Source: Salana multivorans
GTDB lineage: Bacteria; Actinomycetota; Actinomycetes; Actinomycetales; Beutenbergiaceae
Assembly: GCF_003751805.1 (NCBI RefSeq)
Contig: NZ_RKHQ01000001.1
Coordinates: 1,550,001 to 1,614,000 of the forward strand
Reading direction: 5' to 3'
Length of the DNA: 64,000 bases
The number at the start of each line of letters is the position of its first letter. Position 1 is the first letter of the stretch. Of the stretch, positions 52,354-60,321 are shown piece after piece. Under the pieces are notes generated by a model. It saw only the letters and a list, made by a program, of their open reading frames with translations. It was not told the origin of the DNA and searched no databases. The position numbers and the translations under genes are program-made.

Positions 52354-54147
52354 ATGACGGAGCCGCGCGACGAGACGCCGGGGGGTGGCAGCGACCCCCT
52401 GTACTGGTGGGACCAGGCCGCCCTCGACCCTGCCCCGGACGCCGACCCGCCCGGGCCAACCCCCGTGTTCCCGGCCGGCGCAGCGCCGCTCGCGCCGAGC
52501 GCTCCGTCGTCGCCGGTGAGTCCGACGCCGCCTCCCGCGACCCCACCGCTTCCCGCGTCGCCGGGCCCCGCCGCCCCGTCGTCGGTCCCCTCGTGGGGGA
52601 CGCCGGGGCCGGCCCCGAGGACGGGTGCGCCCACGCCCTCCTCCCGCCCGTCGTCGAGCGCCCCCCGATCGATGTCGACGGCGACGTCGACGGCCGGGAC
52701 GACGACCGGCTACGCGACGACGTCCAAGCCGCGGAGCGGCAAGCCCGGTGTCGGCTTCTACGTCGGGATGGCGGTCGTCGCGATGCTGTTCATCGGCGGC
52801 ATGGTGCGGGGCTGCGGCAGCGACTCGACGACCGTCGTCGACCCGGACCCCGCGCCGACCTACAGCCAGGACCGGGACGCGACGCGACCGACGGCGGACC
52901 AGCTCCTCGACCCCGTCCCCCTCGAGCCGTCGTGGACGACCGACCTCGACGGAGCCATCCGCTACGCGCTGGACGGCTCGACCGAGTGGAAGCCGCAGAT
53001 CATTCTCGGCGAGAGCACCTGGGTCGTGGGCATCGGCGAGTACGACACCCCGGTCGACACGCTCGTCGGGCTCGACGCCGCGACGGGCGAGCAGGTCTGG
53101 TCGGCCACGCTCGAGGGCGCCGTGTGCGCCGACGAGGACGGGTTCGAGCAGATCCTCTGCCTCGACGCGCCCGGTGGCCTCGGGCCGCAGGGCGGGCGGA
53201 GCACCGCGATGTCGCTCGTCGCCGTCGGGATGGACGACGGCGTCACCGAGTCCCACGACGTCGATCTCGGGTCCGTCCGCTCGGTCCACCGGACCGACGA
53301 GGGGCTCCTCGTCTACTCCGACTCCACGCAGGGGGCCGACGCGATGATGAGCCTCGTCTCGCCGACGGGCGAGGTGCTGTGGTCGACGCCGGTGCTGGCC
53401 GGCGACGAGCCGACGACCCTGAGCGAGAGCGAGGTCACCTCCTTCTCCTGGCTCGAGCTGGCGGACTCGGCGGTCGCGCTCACGACCACGAGCGCCTTCG
53501 TGTCGGTCGACCCGGCGACGGGGCCGGTCGCGCCGCCGGTCTCGTGCCCGCTCCTGGCCAGCGACGGGCAGGCGCTCTACTGCCGGTCGTACTACCCGGA
53601 CCAGGGCGTGGTCAGCTACGACTCGCGGGCCGAGCAGCGCTGGCTGGCGACGGGCCTCGAGCTCGTCTACCCCTACAGCTCGACGCCGTCGCCGGTCGTC
53701 GTCGGCGACGGGAACGAGTACCCCGCCGACGAGACCCTGGCGATGGACTGGTCGACGGGCTCCGTCACGGGGACCGGGGTGGAGCTGCTCGCGTCCGACG
53801 ACGACCCGGACTCCTGGTACTGGTCCTCCGGCTCGCCCGGCCGGCCCGTGCTGGTCGAGACGTGGTACGACCCGTCGCTGATGCGGCTGACGGCGCTCGA
53901 CGACGAGGGGCGGCCGCTCTGGTCGCTGGTGGGCGACGGATACCCCGCCATGCCGCCCGTCGTCACCCTGTCCGACGGACGCGAGGTCGTCCTCGTCCAG
54001 ATCGCCGGCGATCTCGCGGCGATCGACTGGAACACCGGGGAGCAGATCGCCGTGTACGACGACGGCGGGTACGGGACGATCGAGCAGGGACCGTCCGGCG
54101 TCGCGCAGGTGCAGTACGCGAGCGTGTCGCGGCTCGAGCTCGGGTAG
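52354..54147 (+). CDS. Membrane-anchored PQQ-like beta-propeller protein
   Basis: 597 residues. The Pro/Ala/Ser/Thr-rich cytoplasmic N-terminus (1-125) precedes one membrane helix (about 134-152, GFYVGMAVVAMLFIGGMV). An external domain of propeller-like strands follows: LVGLDAATGEQVWSATLEG, MSLVSPTGEVLWSTPV, LTALDDEGRPLWSLV and AIDWNTGEQIAVY. Third protein of this plan in the window. The ATG has a GAGGGGGAG ribosome site, with TACGGT upstream. Some actinobacterial relatives carry similar domains in membrane complexes, but the role here is unknown. Confidence 0.77.
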   Translation: MTEPRDETPGGGSDPLYWWDQAALDPAPDADPPGPTPVFPAGAAPLAPSAPSSPVSPTPPPATPPLPASPGPAAPSSVPSWGTPGPAPRTGAPTPSSRPSSSAPRSMSTATSTAGTTTGYATTSKPRSGKPGVGFYVGMAVVAMLFIGGMVRGCGSDSTTVVDPDPAPTYSQDRDATRPTADQLLDPVPLEPSWTTDLDGAIRYALDGSTEWKPQIILGESTWVVGIGEYDTPVDTLVGLDAATGEQVWSATLEGAVCADEDGFEQILCLDAPGGLGPQGGRSTAMSLVAVGMDDGVTESHDVDLGSVRSVHRTDEGLLVYSDSTQGADAMMSLVSPTGEVLWSTPVLAGDEPTTLSESEVTSFSWLELADSAVALTTTSAFVSVDPATGPVAPPVSCPLLASDGQALYCRSYYPDQGVVSYDSRAEQRWLATGLELVYPYSSTPSPVVVGDGNEYPADETLAMDWSTGSVTGTGVELLASDDDPDSWYWSSGSPGRPVLVETWYDPSLMRLTALDDEGRPLWSLVGDGYPAMPPVVTLSDGREVVLVQIAGDLAAIDWNTGEQIAVYDDGGYGTIEQGPSGVAQVQYASVSRLELG

Positions 54148-54180
54148 GATGGTCTCCGGCGTCGCCCCGAGCGGCGCCGC

Positions 54181-54251
54181 GCGGGTGTAGTTCAATGGTA
54201 GAACTTCAGCTTCCCAAGCTGACAGCGCGGGTTCGATTCCCGTCACCCGCT
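54181..54251 (+). tRNA. tRNA-Gly (anticodon CCC)
   Basis: 71 bases. The 7-base acceptor arms GCGGGTG and CACCCGC pair (54181-54187 and 54244-54250), discriminator T54251. The D-arm is GTTCAATGGTAGAAC. The anticodon stem TCAGC/GCTGA has loop TTCCCAA, so anticodon CCC reads GGG. The T arm is GCGGG-TTCGATT-CCCGT. CCA is not encoded. A -10-like TAGGAT lies about 36 bases upstream, in the end of the PQQ-like gene. Confidence 0.97.
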
Positions 54252-54277
54252 CCGCACGACGGCTCCTGACGTCGTCG

Positions 54278-54319
54278 ACGCCCGGTCCCCGTCGTGGGGC
54301 CGGGCGTTTCGTTCTTTCC
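54278..54319 (+). terminator. Intrinsic terminator of tRNA-Gly
   Basis: Arms 54278-54290 and 54296-54307 (8 plus 4 pairs, one bulged T), 5-base loop, followed by TTCGTTCTTTCC. It is the one terminator in the window with a T-rich tail. Confidence 0.85.
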
Positions 54320-54358
54320 GGCCGCTTCGCGGCGCTCCGGCCCGTCGTCCCGGGGCGC

Positions 54359-55153
54359 TCAGGCGAAGGAGCGCCAGAGGAGCCAGCCGGCGAGCGCGGT
54401 CGCGGCCGCGATGACGACGAGCTGCGTCCCCACCCAGAACCATCCGGGCCAGCCGGTCTGACGGGCGAGCTCCGCCGGGTCGCTGCCGCGCGGGGACGGC
54501 GCGACCGCCGCCCAGTGCCGCCAGGCGCCGAGCACGAGGACCGCCGCCACGACGAGGACCACCGTCACCGACCGCGCGTCCGAGCGCCACCACCACAGCG
54601 CGCCGGCGGCCAGGCCGACCAGCAGGGTGACGCCGGCCGTCGTCCACGACCGCACGAACGGCAGCGTGACGACGCAGCCGAGCGCGACCAGCAGGAGCAG
54701 CAGCGGCGCCCAGCCCGCGAGCGCCACCCAGACGAGCCCGGCGCCGACCAGCGCCGGCATCGGGTAGCCGGCCCACGTCGTGAGGGCGAGCCCCGGCCCG
54801 CGTCGCTTCCCGACGGTGACGGCGTGTCCCGACATGTCGCCGCGGACGACGAAGCCGGTGAACCGGCGACCGACCAGGACGCCGACCACCGCGTGCCCCA
54901 GCTCGTGCACGAGCGTGACGCCGATCCGGACGAGCCGCCACAGCGGCGGGACCGCCACGAGCGCGACGCCGAGCGCCACCGGCAGCCACAGCACCCACGC
55001 GGGCGCGGCGCCGTCGGGGCAGAACGTGTCACCGCTCAGCCGGGCTCCGGCGCACCAGCCGCTCGCCGGCCCGTCGGCGTCCGGTGCCGTGCGCTCGACG
55101 ACGGCCCGCCACCACGCGGCGTCCGCCCAGGGCAGCCACGCTAGAGCTCCCAC
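54359..55153 (-). CDS. M50-family membrane metallopeptidase-like
   Basis: 264 residues, about six membrane helices. TLVHELGHAVVGVLVGRRF (about 81-99) carries His-Glu-x-x-His of M50B zinc peptidases; GDMSGHAVTVGKRRGP follows as in PF13398. The third zinc ligand Asp is not obvious. Related actinobacterial proteins are multi-pass and of unknown substrate, possibly cleaving membrane proteins (site-2 protease-like). GTG 55153 overlaps the Rsm22 stop by 13 bases, so it is in an operon with Rsm22. Confidence 0.85.
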   Translation of the reverse strand: MGALAWLPWADAAWWRAVVERTAPDADGPASGWCAGARLSGDTFCPDGAAPAWVLWLPVALGVALVAVPPLWRLVRIGVTLVHELGHAVVGVLVGRRFTGFVVRGDMSGHAVTVGKRRGPGLALTTWAGYPMPALVGAGLVWVALAGWAPLLLLLVALGCVVTLPFVRSWTTAGVTLLVGLAAGALWWWRSDARSVTVVLVVAAVLVLGAWRHWAAVAPSPRGSDPAELARQTGWPGWFWVGTQLVVIAAATALAGWLLWRSFA

Positions 55154-56217
55154 GCCTCACCCCACTCGATCTTCCGGGCCGCGCGGAAGGCGTCCCGGTC
55201 GCGCTTGGTCACGGTCACCTGCTCGATCCCACCGTCCGGCGCGCACAGCTCCAGCCGGATGTGCCCCGGCCGCGTCTCGGGGTGGCGCAGCACCCGACCG
55301 GCCGGTCGCGCGATGGCCGGGCCGCTGGTCGGGGCCAGCGCCGCGACCCAGCTGAACTTCTCGTCCTCGAACCCGCGCTCGCCGCCCTTGGCCGCGCGGT
55401 GCTCCCGGGTGCGTGGCAGCCGGACGGCCGCGTGGCACCAGTCGCCCTCGCGCGCCGCGACCGGGCACGCCTCCTCGTGCGGGCACGGCGCGGCCACCCG
55501 CCAGCCTCGGCGCAGCAGCTCGGCGCGCACCTCGAGCACGCGCCGGAACCCCGCCGGCGTCCCCGGCTCGATCACGACGACGGCCTCCCGCGCCCCGGCC
55601 GTCAGTCGGTCGACGAGCGCGCGACGGGCTGCGTCGTCGATCTCGGACAGGACGTAGCCGGCCACCGCGAGGTCCGCCCGTCGGTCCGGTCCGGCGGCGT
55701 CGTCGGTGTCGTCGGCGGGGACGGCCGCGCCGGCCCCGGGGTCGGCGCGGCCGACCCGGCGCGGGCCGATCGAGGCGAGGGTCGTGGTGACGTCGAGGTC
55801 GGTGGCCGCGAGGACCTCGCGGGCGACCGCGAGGGCTGGCGCCGAGTAGTCCTCGAGCGTCGCGGCGTCGAGGGAGTCCCAGGTGGCCCACGCGGCGGCC
55901 GTCGCGGCCCCCGTCCCTGCCCCGACGTCGAGCAGCGTCCGCGGGGCCAGCCCCGGCACGGCGCGGGCGAGCTCCTCGAAGGCGAACCGAGCCGCCGCGA
56001 ACGTCGCGGGCAGCCGCGTGAGGGCGTACGCGCTCGCGTCACCGGCGTCGGCGATGATCGGCGACGCGGCCGGCCGGTCCGCCCGGTACCGCTCCGACAG
56101 CCGCCGCGCCGAGGCCTCCGTGCCGCGGGTGTCCGCGGGGGCGCCGGGCCGGCGGGAGGACCGCAGCCGTGCGAGCCGGTCCGCGAGCTCGGCGGGGAGC
56201 TGGATGGTCACGGGCAC
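55141..56217 (-). CDS. Rsm22-family ribosomal small-subunit methyltransferase-like
   Basis: 358 residues. LLDVGAGTGAATAA (about 93-106) is the S-adenosylmethionine loop, and DLAVAGYVLSEID is motif IV-like. PCPHEEACPVA and WCHAAVRLPR give the Cys cluster typical of Rsm22/METTL17, where four ligands hold an iron-sulphur cluster. The family matures or assembles the ribosomal small subunit in mitochondria; the bacterial role is little studied. GTG 56217 is chosen with GAGACT 7 bases upstream over the in-frame GTG at 56211 and longer options. Confidence 0.88.
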   Translation of the reverse strand: MPVTIQLPAELADRLARLRSSRRPGAPADTRGTEASARRLSERYRADRPAASPIIADAGDASAYALTRLPATFAAARFAFEELARAVPGLAPRTLLDVGAGTGAATAAAWATWDSLDAATLEDYSAPALAVAREVLAATDLDVTTTLASIGPRRVGRADPGAGAAVPADDTDDAAGPDRRADLAVAGYVLSEIDDAARRALVDRLTAGAREAVVVIEPGTPAGFRRVLEVRAELLRRGWRVAAPCPHEEACPVAAREGDWCHAAVRLPRTREHRAAKGGERGFEDEKFSWVAALAPTSGPAIARPAGRVLRHPETRPGHIRLELCAPDGGIEQVTVTKRDRDAFRAARKIEWGEAWEL

Positions 56218-56224
56218 GGGCAGC

Positions 56225-56230
56225 AGTCTC
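56225..56230 (-). promoter_or_regulatory. Leaderless -10 box GAGACT
   Basis: On the - strand, ends 7 bases before GTG 56217 of the Rsm22 gene. Confidence 0.45.
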
Positions 56231-56310
56231 TCACCGCGGTGCGTGCCGCGGGCGGCGCGCCGAGTGCCGGGTGCGCGATGCCGGTGGCGGCCGGCCCCGC
56301 GCCGACGCGG

Positions 56311-56316
56311 GAGAAT
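56311..56316 (+). promoter_or_regulatory. Leaderless -10 box GAGAAT
   Basis: Ends 7 bases before GTG 56324 of the MFS gene. An ATG at 56315 overlaps the box and cannot follow it. Confidence 0.45.
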
Positions 56317-56323
56317 GGCGGTC

Positions 56324-57691
56324 GTGCCTCTCTCCCCCGCCAGCGGCTCGCTCGCCTCGCGCGCGGTCCCGGCGATCCTGCGTCGTCCCGGCGCCGGCGG
56401 CATCCTCGCGATGATCGCGCTCTCGCTCGCGCTGCGGGCGCCGCTCAACGCCGTCCCGCCGGTCGCCGGCGAGCTGGGCGAGGCGCTCGGCGTCTCGGCG
56501 GGCGCGGTCGGCCTGCTCACGTCGATCCCCGTCCTCTGCTTCGGTCTCGTGACGCCAGCGTCGTCCCTGCTCCTGCGCGCGCTCGGCCTGCGCGTCTCGG
56601 GCGCCGCCTGTCTCATCGGCGTCGTCACCGGGTCGGTGCTGCGATCCGGCGGCTCGTTCGCGCTCGCGCTCGTCGGGACGTTCCTCATCGGCGCCTCGCT
56701 CTCGATCGGGAACCTTGTGGTGCCGGTGCTGATCGGACGCGTGTACCCGATGCGCGCGGCCGCTCTCATGGGTGTCTACAGCTCGGTGATGAACCTGGGC
56801 TCGACGCTCGCGACCGCCCTCACCGCGACGCTGGCCGTCCTCCTCGGGTGGCAGCTCGCGATCGCCTCGTGGGGTGTGCTGATCGGCGGCGTCGCGCTGC
56901 TCGGCTGGCTCCTCCTGCTGCCCGACGCGGCCGTGCACGGCGCGCAGCCCCCGCCCGGGACGGCGGCGCGGCCGGCCCGCGGCGGGTTCGCGCGGACGCT
57001 GCGCAGCCCGGTGGCCTGGCTGCTCGCGGCCGCCTTCGCGGCGCAGGCGATGAGCTGGTACGCGATCACGGCGTGGCTGCCCTCCGCGCTGGAGGAGATG
57101 CTCGGGATGAGCACGCAGGCCGCGGGGCTCGGCGCGTCGGCGTTCCAGGTCTCCGGGATCGTCGGGCCGATCCTCGTCCCGGCGTTCCTCGCCGCGTCCC
57201 GGCGACGGTCCGGCCCGGCGACCGGGACCGGCCGGCCCCGGTCGCAGCGCGACGAGGCGGTGCTCGTCCTCGCGCTCGTGGCGTGCTGGGCCGCCATGCC
57301 GCTCGGGATGCTGCTCGCGCCGGGGTGGTGGCTCGTGTGGGCGCTCGTCGCCGGCGTCGGACAGGGCGGGTTCTTCACGACGATCTTCCTGCTCGCCGTG
57401 CGGCGCACCGGCAGCGACGACGAGAACCGCCGCACCGCGACGCTCGTCCAGACCTTCGGCTACCTCGCGGCGGCGTCGGCCCCCGTGCTCGTCGGCGCGG
57501 TGCACGAGCGCGTGGCCGGCTGGACCGTCCTGTTCGGGATGGTCGGCGTGCTCGTCGTCGTCATGGGGATCGGCGCGCTCGGCGCGGCGCTGCGGCCGAT
57601 GACGGCGCACGTCGACGCGGCCGGGGTGACCGGCGACGGGGTGACCGGCGACGGGGAGGACGGGGGACGCGATGCACGACGTGACGGGTGA
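56324..57691 (+). CDS. MFS transporter, CynX/NimT-like
   Basis: 455 residues, about 12 membrane helices. LRAPLNAVPPVAGELGEALGV and TSIPVLCFGLVTPASS near the N-terminus and GRVYPMRAAALMGVYSSVMNLGS are marks of the CynX/NimT anion carrier group (cyanate, 2-nitroimidazole). The inner-loop insert RRRSGPATGTGRPRSQRDE is polar. Its C-terminus, of VTGDGVTGDGEDGGRDARR type, is unusual. Substrate unknown. GTG 56324 has GAGAAT 7 bases upstream. The ComB-like gene overlaps by 20 bases (57672-57691), so they are coupled. Confidence 0.9.
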   Translation: MPLSPASGSLASRAVPAILRRPGAGGILAMIALSLALRAPLNAVPPVAGELGEALGVSAGAVGLLTSIPVLCFGLVTPASSLLLRALGLRVSGAACLIGVVTGSVLRSGGSFALALVGTFLIGASLSIGNLVVPVLIGRVYPMRAAALMGVYSSVMNLGSTLATALTATLAVLLGWQLAIASWGVLIGGVALLGWLLLLPDAAVHGAQPPPGTAARPARGGFARTLRSPVAWLLAAAFAAQAMSWYAITAWLPSALEEMLGMSTQAAGLGASAFQVSGIVGPILVPAFLAASRRRSGPATGTGRPRSQRDEAVLVLALVACWAAMPLGMLLAPGWWLVWALVAGVGQGGFFTTIFLLAVRRTGSDDENRRTATLVQTFGYLAAASAPVLVGAVHERVAGWTVLFGMVGVLVVVMGIGALGAALRPMTAHVDAAGVTGDGVTGDGEDGGRDARRDG

Positions 57692-58256
57692 CGGGGCTTT
57701 CGCGCAGGCGAGCTACCAGGTCCGGTTCGACTGGGGTCGCGCGGGGCTGCGGCGGCTCGCGCCGTGCGACGTCGTGGTCGTCGTCGACGTCCTGGGCGAG
57801 GCGGAGGACGCCGCGCGCGAGGTCGTCACCGGTCTGGTGCCGCCCGACGTGCTCATGCTGCGCGGGGGTCTGCGGAACGCCGCGGCCGTCGCCCGCGCCT
57901 GCCTGGACGAGCAGGCCCGCCGCGGCGGACGGACGTCGATCGGCGTCGTGGCCGTCGGGGGCGAGACCCGGGGCGAGGCGCGCGACGACGCGGGCGAGGC
58001 GCGGTTCGCGGTCGAGGACCTGCTCGGCGCCGGTGCCGTGATCGCGGCGCTGACGGACCTGGGGATCGACCACAGCTCGCCCGAGGCGGCCGTCGCGTGC
58101 GAGGGGTTCCTCGGGCTCCGTCGCGCGCTCGGGCACCTGCTGATCTCCAGCGGGTCCGGCCGGGCCATCGTCGCGGCCGACCCGGCGGCGCTCGCGGACG
58201 TGCACGACGCGGCGCGGCTCGACGCCGACGACGACCCGCGGCCGCTGCGGGGCTGA
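57672..58256 (+). CDS. ComB-like 2-phosphosulfolactate phosphatase
   Basis: 194 residues, slightly shorter than usual (about 230). VVVVVDVLGEAEDAAREVVTG (about 35-55), LMLRGGLRNAAAVARACLD, VVAVGGETRG and AVEDLLGAGAVIAAL follow the order of the ComB family, which removes phosphate from 2-phosphosulfolactate in coenzyme M synthesis. Actinobacteria do not make coenzyme M, so the substrate here is probably another phosphorylated acid. ATG overlaps the MFS gene end by 20 bases. Followed by the PfkB gene, which has its own promoter. Confidence 0.8.
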   Translation: MHDVTGDGAFAQASYQVRFDWGRAGLRRLAPCDVVVVVDVLGEAEDAAREVVTGLVPPDVLMLRGGLRNAAAVARACLDEQARRGGRTSIGVVAVGGETRGEARDDAGEARFAVEDLLGAGAVIAALTDLGIDHSSPEAAVACEGFLGLRRALGHLLISSGSGRAIVAADPAALADVHDAARLDADDDPRPLRG

Positions 58257-58296
58257 GCCGACGCGGAGCGGCTGACGCGGGGCTGAGCCGACGCGG
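58247..58296 (+). repeat. 20-bp direct repeat over the ComB stop codon
   Basis: GCGGGGCTGAGCCGACGCGG occurs at 58247-58266 and 58277-58296, period 30. The first copy carries the stop of the ComB-like gene. Non-coding second copy. Confidence 0.85.
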
Positions 58297-58326
58297 GACC
58301 GACCGACGCGGGCGGCTCGCTGCGGG

Positions 58327-58332
58327 CAGGAT
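58327..58332 (+). promoter_or_regulatory. Leaderless -10 box CAGGAT
   Basis: Ends 6 bases before ATG 58339 of the PfkB kinase gene. Confidence 0.45.
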
Positions 58333-58338
58333 GGCGTC

Positions 58339-59292
58339 ATGACGAACGTCTCGGGCCTCCCGCGCGGTGTGTTCCTCGGCCTCGCGACGCTCGACGTGCT
58401 CCAGTACGTCGAGCACCCGCCGGGGCCGAACGAGAAGGCGACGTCGTTCGAGCACGCGCTCGCGGCGGGCGGTCCCGCGACCAACGCCGCCGTGACCTTC
58501 GCCGCGCTCGGCGGCCGGGCGGTGCTGGTCACCGCGCTCGCCACCGATCCGTCCGGCGACCTCGTGCGGGCGGAGCTGGCGTCCCGCGGGGTCGAGGTGG
58601 TGGAGCTGGCGCCGTCGCCGCGCGTCACGCCGGTGTCGTCGATCACGGTCGCGACGGCCACCGGGGAGCGGTCGATCGTCGGATCGGACGCGGCGGGCGC
58701 GCCACCCGTCGCGGTCGACGACGACGCGCTCCGCCGGCTGCTCGCCGAGGCCGAGGTGCTCCTGCTGGACGGGCACTACGGCGATGCCGCGGTCGAGGCC
58801 GCCCGGCTGGCGAACGACCTGGCCGTCCCGGTGGTGCTCGACGTCGGGCGGTGGAAGCCGGCCTTCGACGCGCTCGTCGGTCTCGCCGACCACGTCGTGT
58901 GCTCGGAGGCCGTGCGACCGCCCGGGTTCGAGGGGACCGACCATGCCGCGTCCATCCGGCGGCTGGCCGAGCTCGGGGCCGGTCACGTGGTGGTGACCCG
59001 CGGCGGTGGCGAGGTCCTCGTCCGCTCGTCGGGCGCCGTGGAGACGGTCGAGGTGCCGGTCCCGCGCGTCGTCGCGGTCGACACGCTCGGCGCGGGCGAC
59101 GCGTTCCACGGGGCGTACGCGCACGCGGTGGCCTCGGCCGGGAGGGCGACGGACGGGTCGGAGCCGGCGGCGTCGGGCGCGTCGATGTCCGACGAGCTGC
59201 CGCGCCGGGCCGCCGCGTTCGCGGCCGGGATCGCGGCGACCCGCGTGCAGCACCGCGGCCCGCGGGCCTGGCTGGCGCACCTGACCGGCTGA
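58339..59292 (+). CDS. PfkB-family sugar kinase
   Basis: 317 residues, ribokinase-like. The N-terminal GLATLDVLQY and AAGGPATNAAVTFAALGG (about 47-64) form the substrate site of PfkB kinases. VVAVDTLGAGDAFHGAYAHA (about 244-263) has the catalytic Asp and anion hole, PfkB signature 2. Likely phosphorylates a sugar or nucleoside in the cytosol; the exact substrate is not deducible. ATG with CAGGAT 6 bases upstream. It converges with map. Confidence 0.93.
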   Translation: MTNVSGLPRGVFLGLATLDVLQYVEHPPGPNEKATSFEHALAAGGPATNAAVTFAALGGRAVLVTALATDPSGDLVRAELASRGVEVVELAPSPRVTPVSSITVATATGERSIVGSDAAGAPPVAVDDDALRRLLAEAEVLLLDGHYGDAAVEAARLANDLAVPVVLDVGRWKPAFDALVGLADHVVCSEAVRPPGFEGTDHAASIRRLAELGAGHVVVTRGGGEVLVRSSGAVETVEVPVPRVVAVDTLGAGDAFHGAYAHAVASAGRATDGSEPAASGASMSDELPRRAAAFAAGIAATRVQHRGPRAWLAHLTG

Positions 59293-59310
59293 CACCGGCG
59301 GCTCGCCGGG

Positions 59311-59484
59311 TCAGTCCTCCGGCGAGGGCGCGGGGGCCTCTACGGTGTTCACCGGGTCGGGGTCGGCGGACGGCTCGTCCGTCGGGTCGTCGGTGGGGTC
59401 GGGCGTCGGCGCGGGGGACGGCGTCGGATCCGGCGTCTCCTCGGGCGGGCTGGGCGTGGGTGTCGGGGTCGGACCGGCCGCGTC
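59311..59484 (-). other. Out-of-frame Pro/Thr/Asp/Glu-rich reading frame after map
   Basis: Directly after the map stop (TGA, 59483-59485), the +1 frame (codons from 59481 back to 59311) encodes 56 residues of Pro, Thr, Asp, Glu and Ser, e.g. PTPTPTPSPPEETPDPTP, then stops. Nearly all third positions are G or C, as in real genes here, while the other two frames give Arg-rich or mixed text. It has no start codon of its own. A +1 shift at GAC-TGA-C would join it to Map. Coding status unproven. Confidence 0.35.
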
Positions 59485-60250
59485 AGTCGCGCGCGGTGAG
59501 GACCAGCGGCCCGTCGGGCGTGATCGCCACGGTGTGCTCGGAGTGCGCGCCGCGCGAGCCGTCGATGGAGCGCAGCGTCCACCCGTCGTCGTCGGTGAAG
59601 ATCTCGTCCGTGGTCTCGAGGAACCACGGCTCGATCGCGATGACGAGGCCGGGCTTGAGCTTGAGGCCGCGGCCGCGGCGCCCGTCGTTGGGCACGTGGG
59701 GCTCGCCGTGCATCGTGCGGCCGACGCCGTGCCCGCCGAAGTCGAGGTTGACCAGCAGGCCGTACTCGTGCGCGACCTCGCCGATCGCCCAGGAGATGTC
59801 GCCCAGCTTGTTGCCGACGCGCGCCGCCTCGATGCCGGCCGCCAGGGCGACCTCCGTCGCCTCGATGAGGCGACGGTCCTGCGGCCGCTCGGTCCCGACG
59901 ATGACGGACAGCGCCGAGTCGCACACCCAGCCCTCGAGCTCGGCGGCGAAGTCGACCGAGAGCAGGTCGCCGTCCTGGAGCACGTAGTCGAAGGGCAGGC
60001 CGTGGAGCACCGCGTCGTTGACGCTCGTGCACAGCACCTTCCCGAACGGCATGGCGCCGAAGCTCGGGTGGTAGTCGATGTAGCAGGAGGTGGCGCCCGC
60101 GTCGCGGATCATCCGGTGCGCCAGCTCGTCGAGCTCGAGGAGGTTGACGCCGACCGCCGCCTTCTCCTTCAGCGCCTCGAGGACGGACGCCACGAACCGC
60201 CCGGCGGGACGCATCTGCTGGACTTCTGCGGGGGTCTTGAGCTCGATCAC
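59483..60250 (-). CDS. map: Methionine aminopeptidase type I
   Basis: 255 residues. Removes the N-terminal Met of new proteins. The five metal ligands are visible in order: Asp in LLSVDFAAEL, Asp in GWVCDSALSV, His in GHGVGRTMHGEP, Glu in VIAIEPWF and Glu in AHSEHTVAIT. The N-terminal IELKTPAEVQQMRPAGRFV is standard. GTG 60250 has TAGGCT exactly 6 bases upstream. The annotated stop TGA-C is followed by an open Pro/Thr-rich +1 frame; see the finding. Not in a ribosomal operon, as map often is, so it may be a second copy. Confidence 0.96.
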   Translation of the reverse strand: MIELKTPAEVQQMRPAGRFVASVLEALKEKAAVGVNLLELDELAHRMIRDAGATSCYIDYHPSFGAMPFGKVLCTSVNDAVLHGLPFDYVLQDGDLLSVDFAAELEGWVCDSALSVIVGTERPQDRRLIEATEVALAAGIEAARVGNKLGDISWAIGEVAHEYGLLVNLDFGGHGVGRTMHGEPHVPNDGRRGRGLKLKPGLVIAIEPWFLETTDEIFTDDDGWTLRSIDGSRGAHSEHTVAITPDGPLVLTARD

Positions 60251-60256
60251 CCCGCC

Positions 60257-60262
60257 AGCCTA
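60257..60262 (-). promoter_or_regulatory. Leaderless -10 box TAGGCT
   Basis: On the - strand, ends 6 bases before GTG 60250 of map. Confidence 0.6.
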
Positions 60263-60309
60263 CGGCTGCGGCCGTCCGGAACGCCCGCCCTGTGGACGAC
60301 CGCGCTCAT

Positions 60310-60315
60310 TACGCT
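60310..60315 (+). promoter_or_regulatory. Leaderless -10 box TACGCT
   Basis: Ends 6 bases before ATG 60322 of the Nudix gene. It is divergent from map's TAGGCT, 48 bases away. Confidence 0.6.
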
Positions 60316-60321
60316 CGACCC

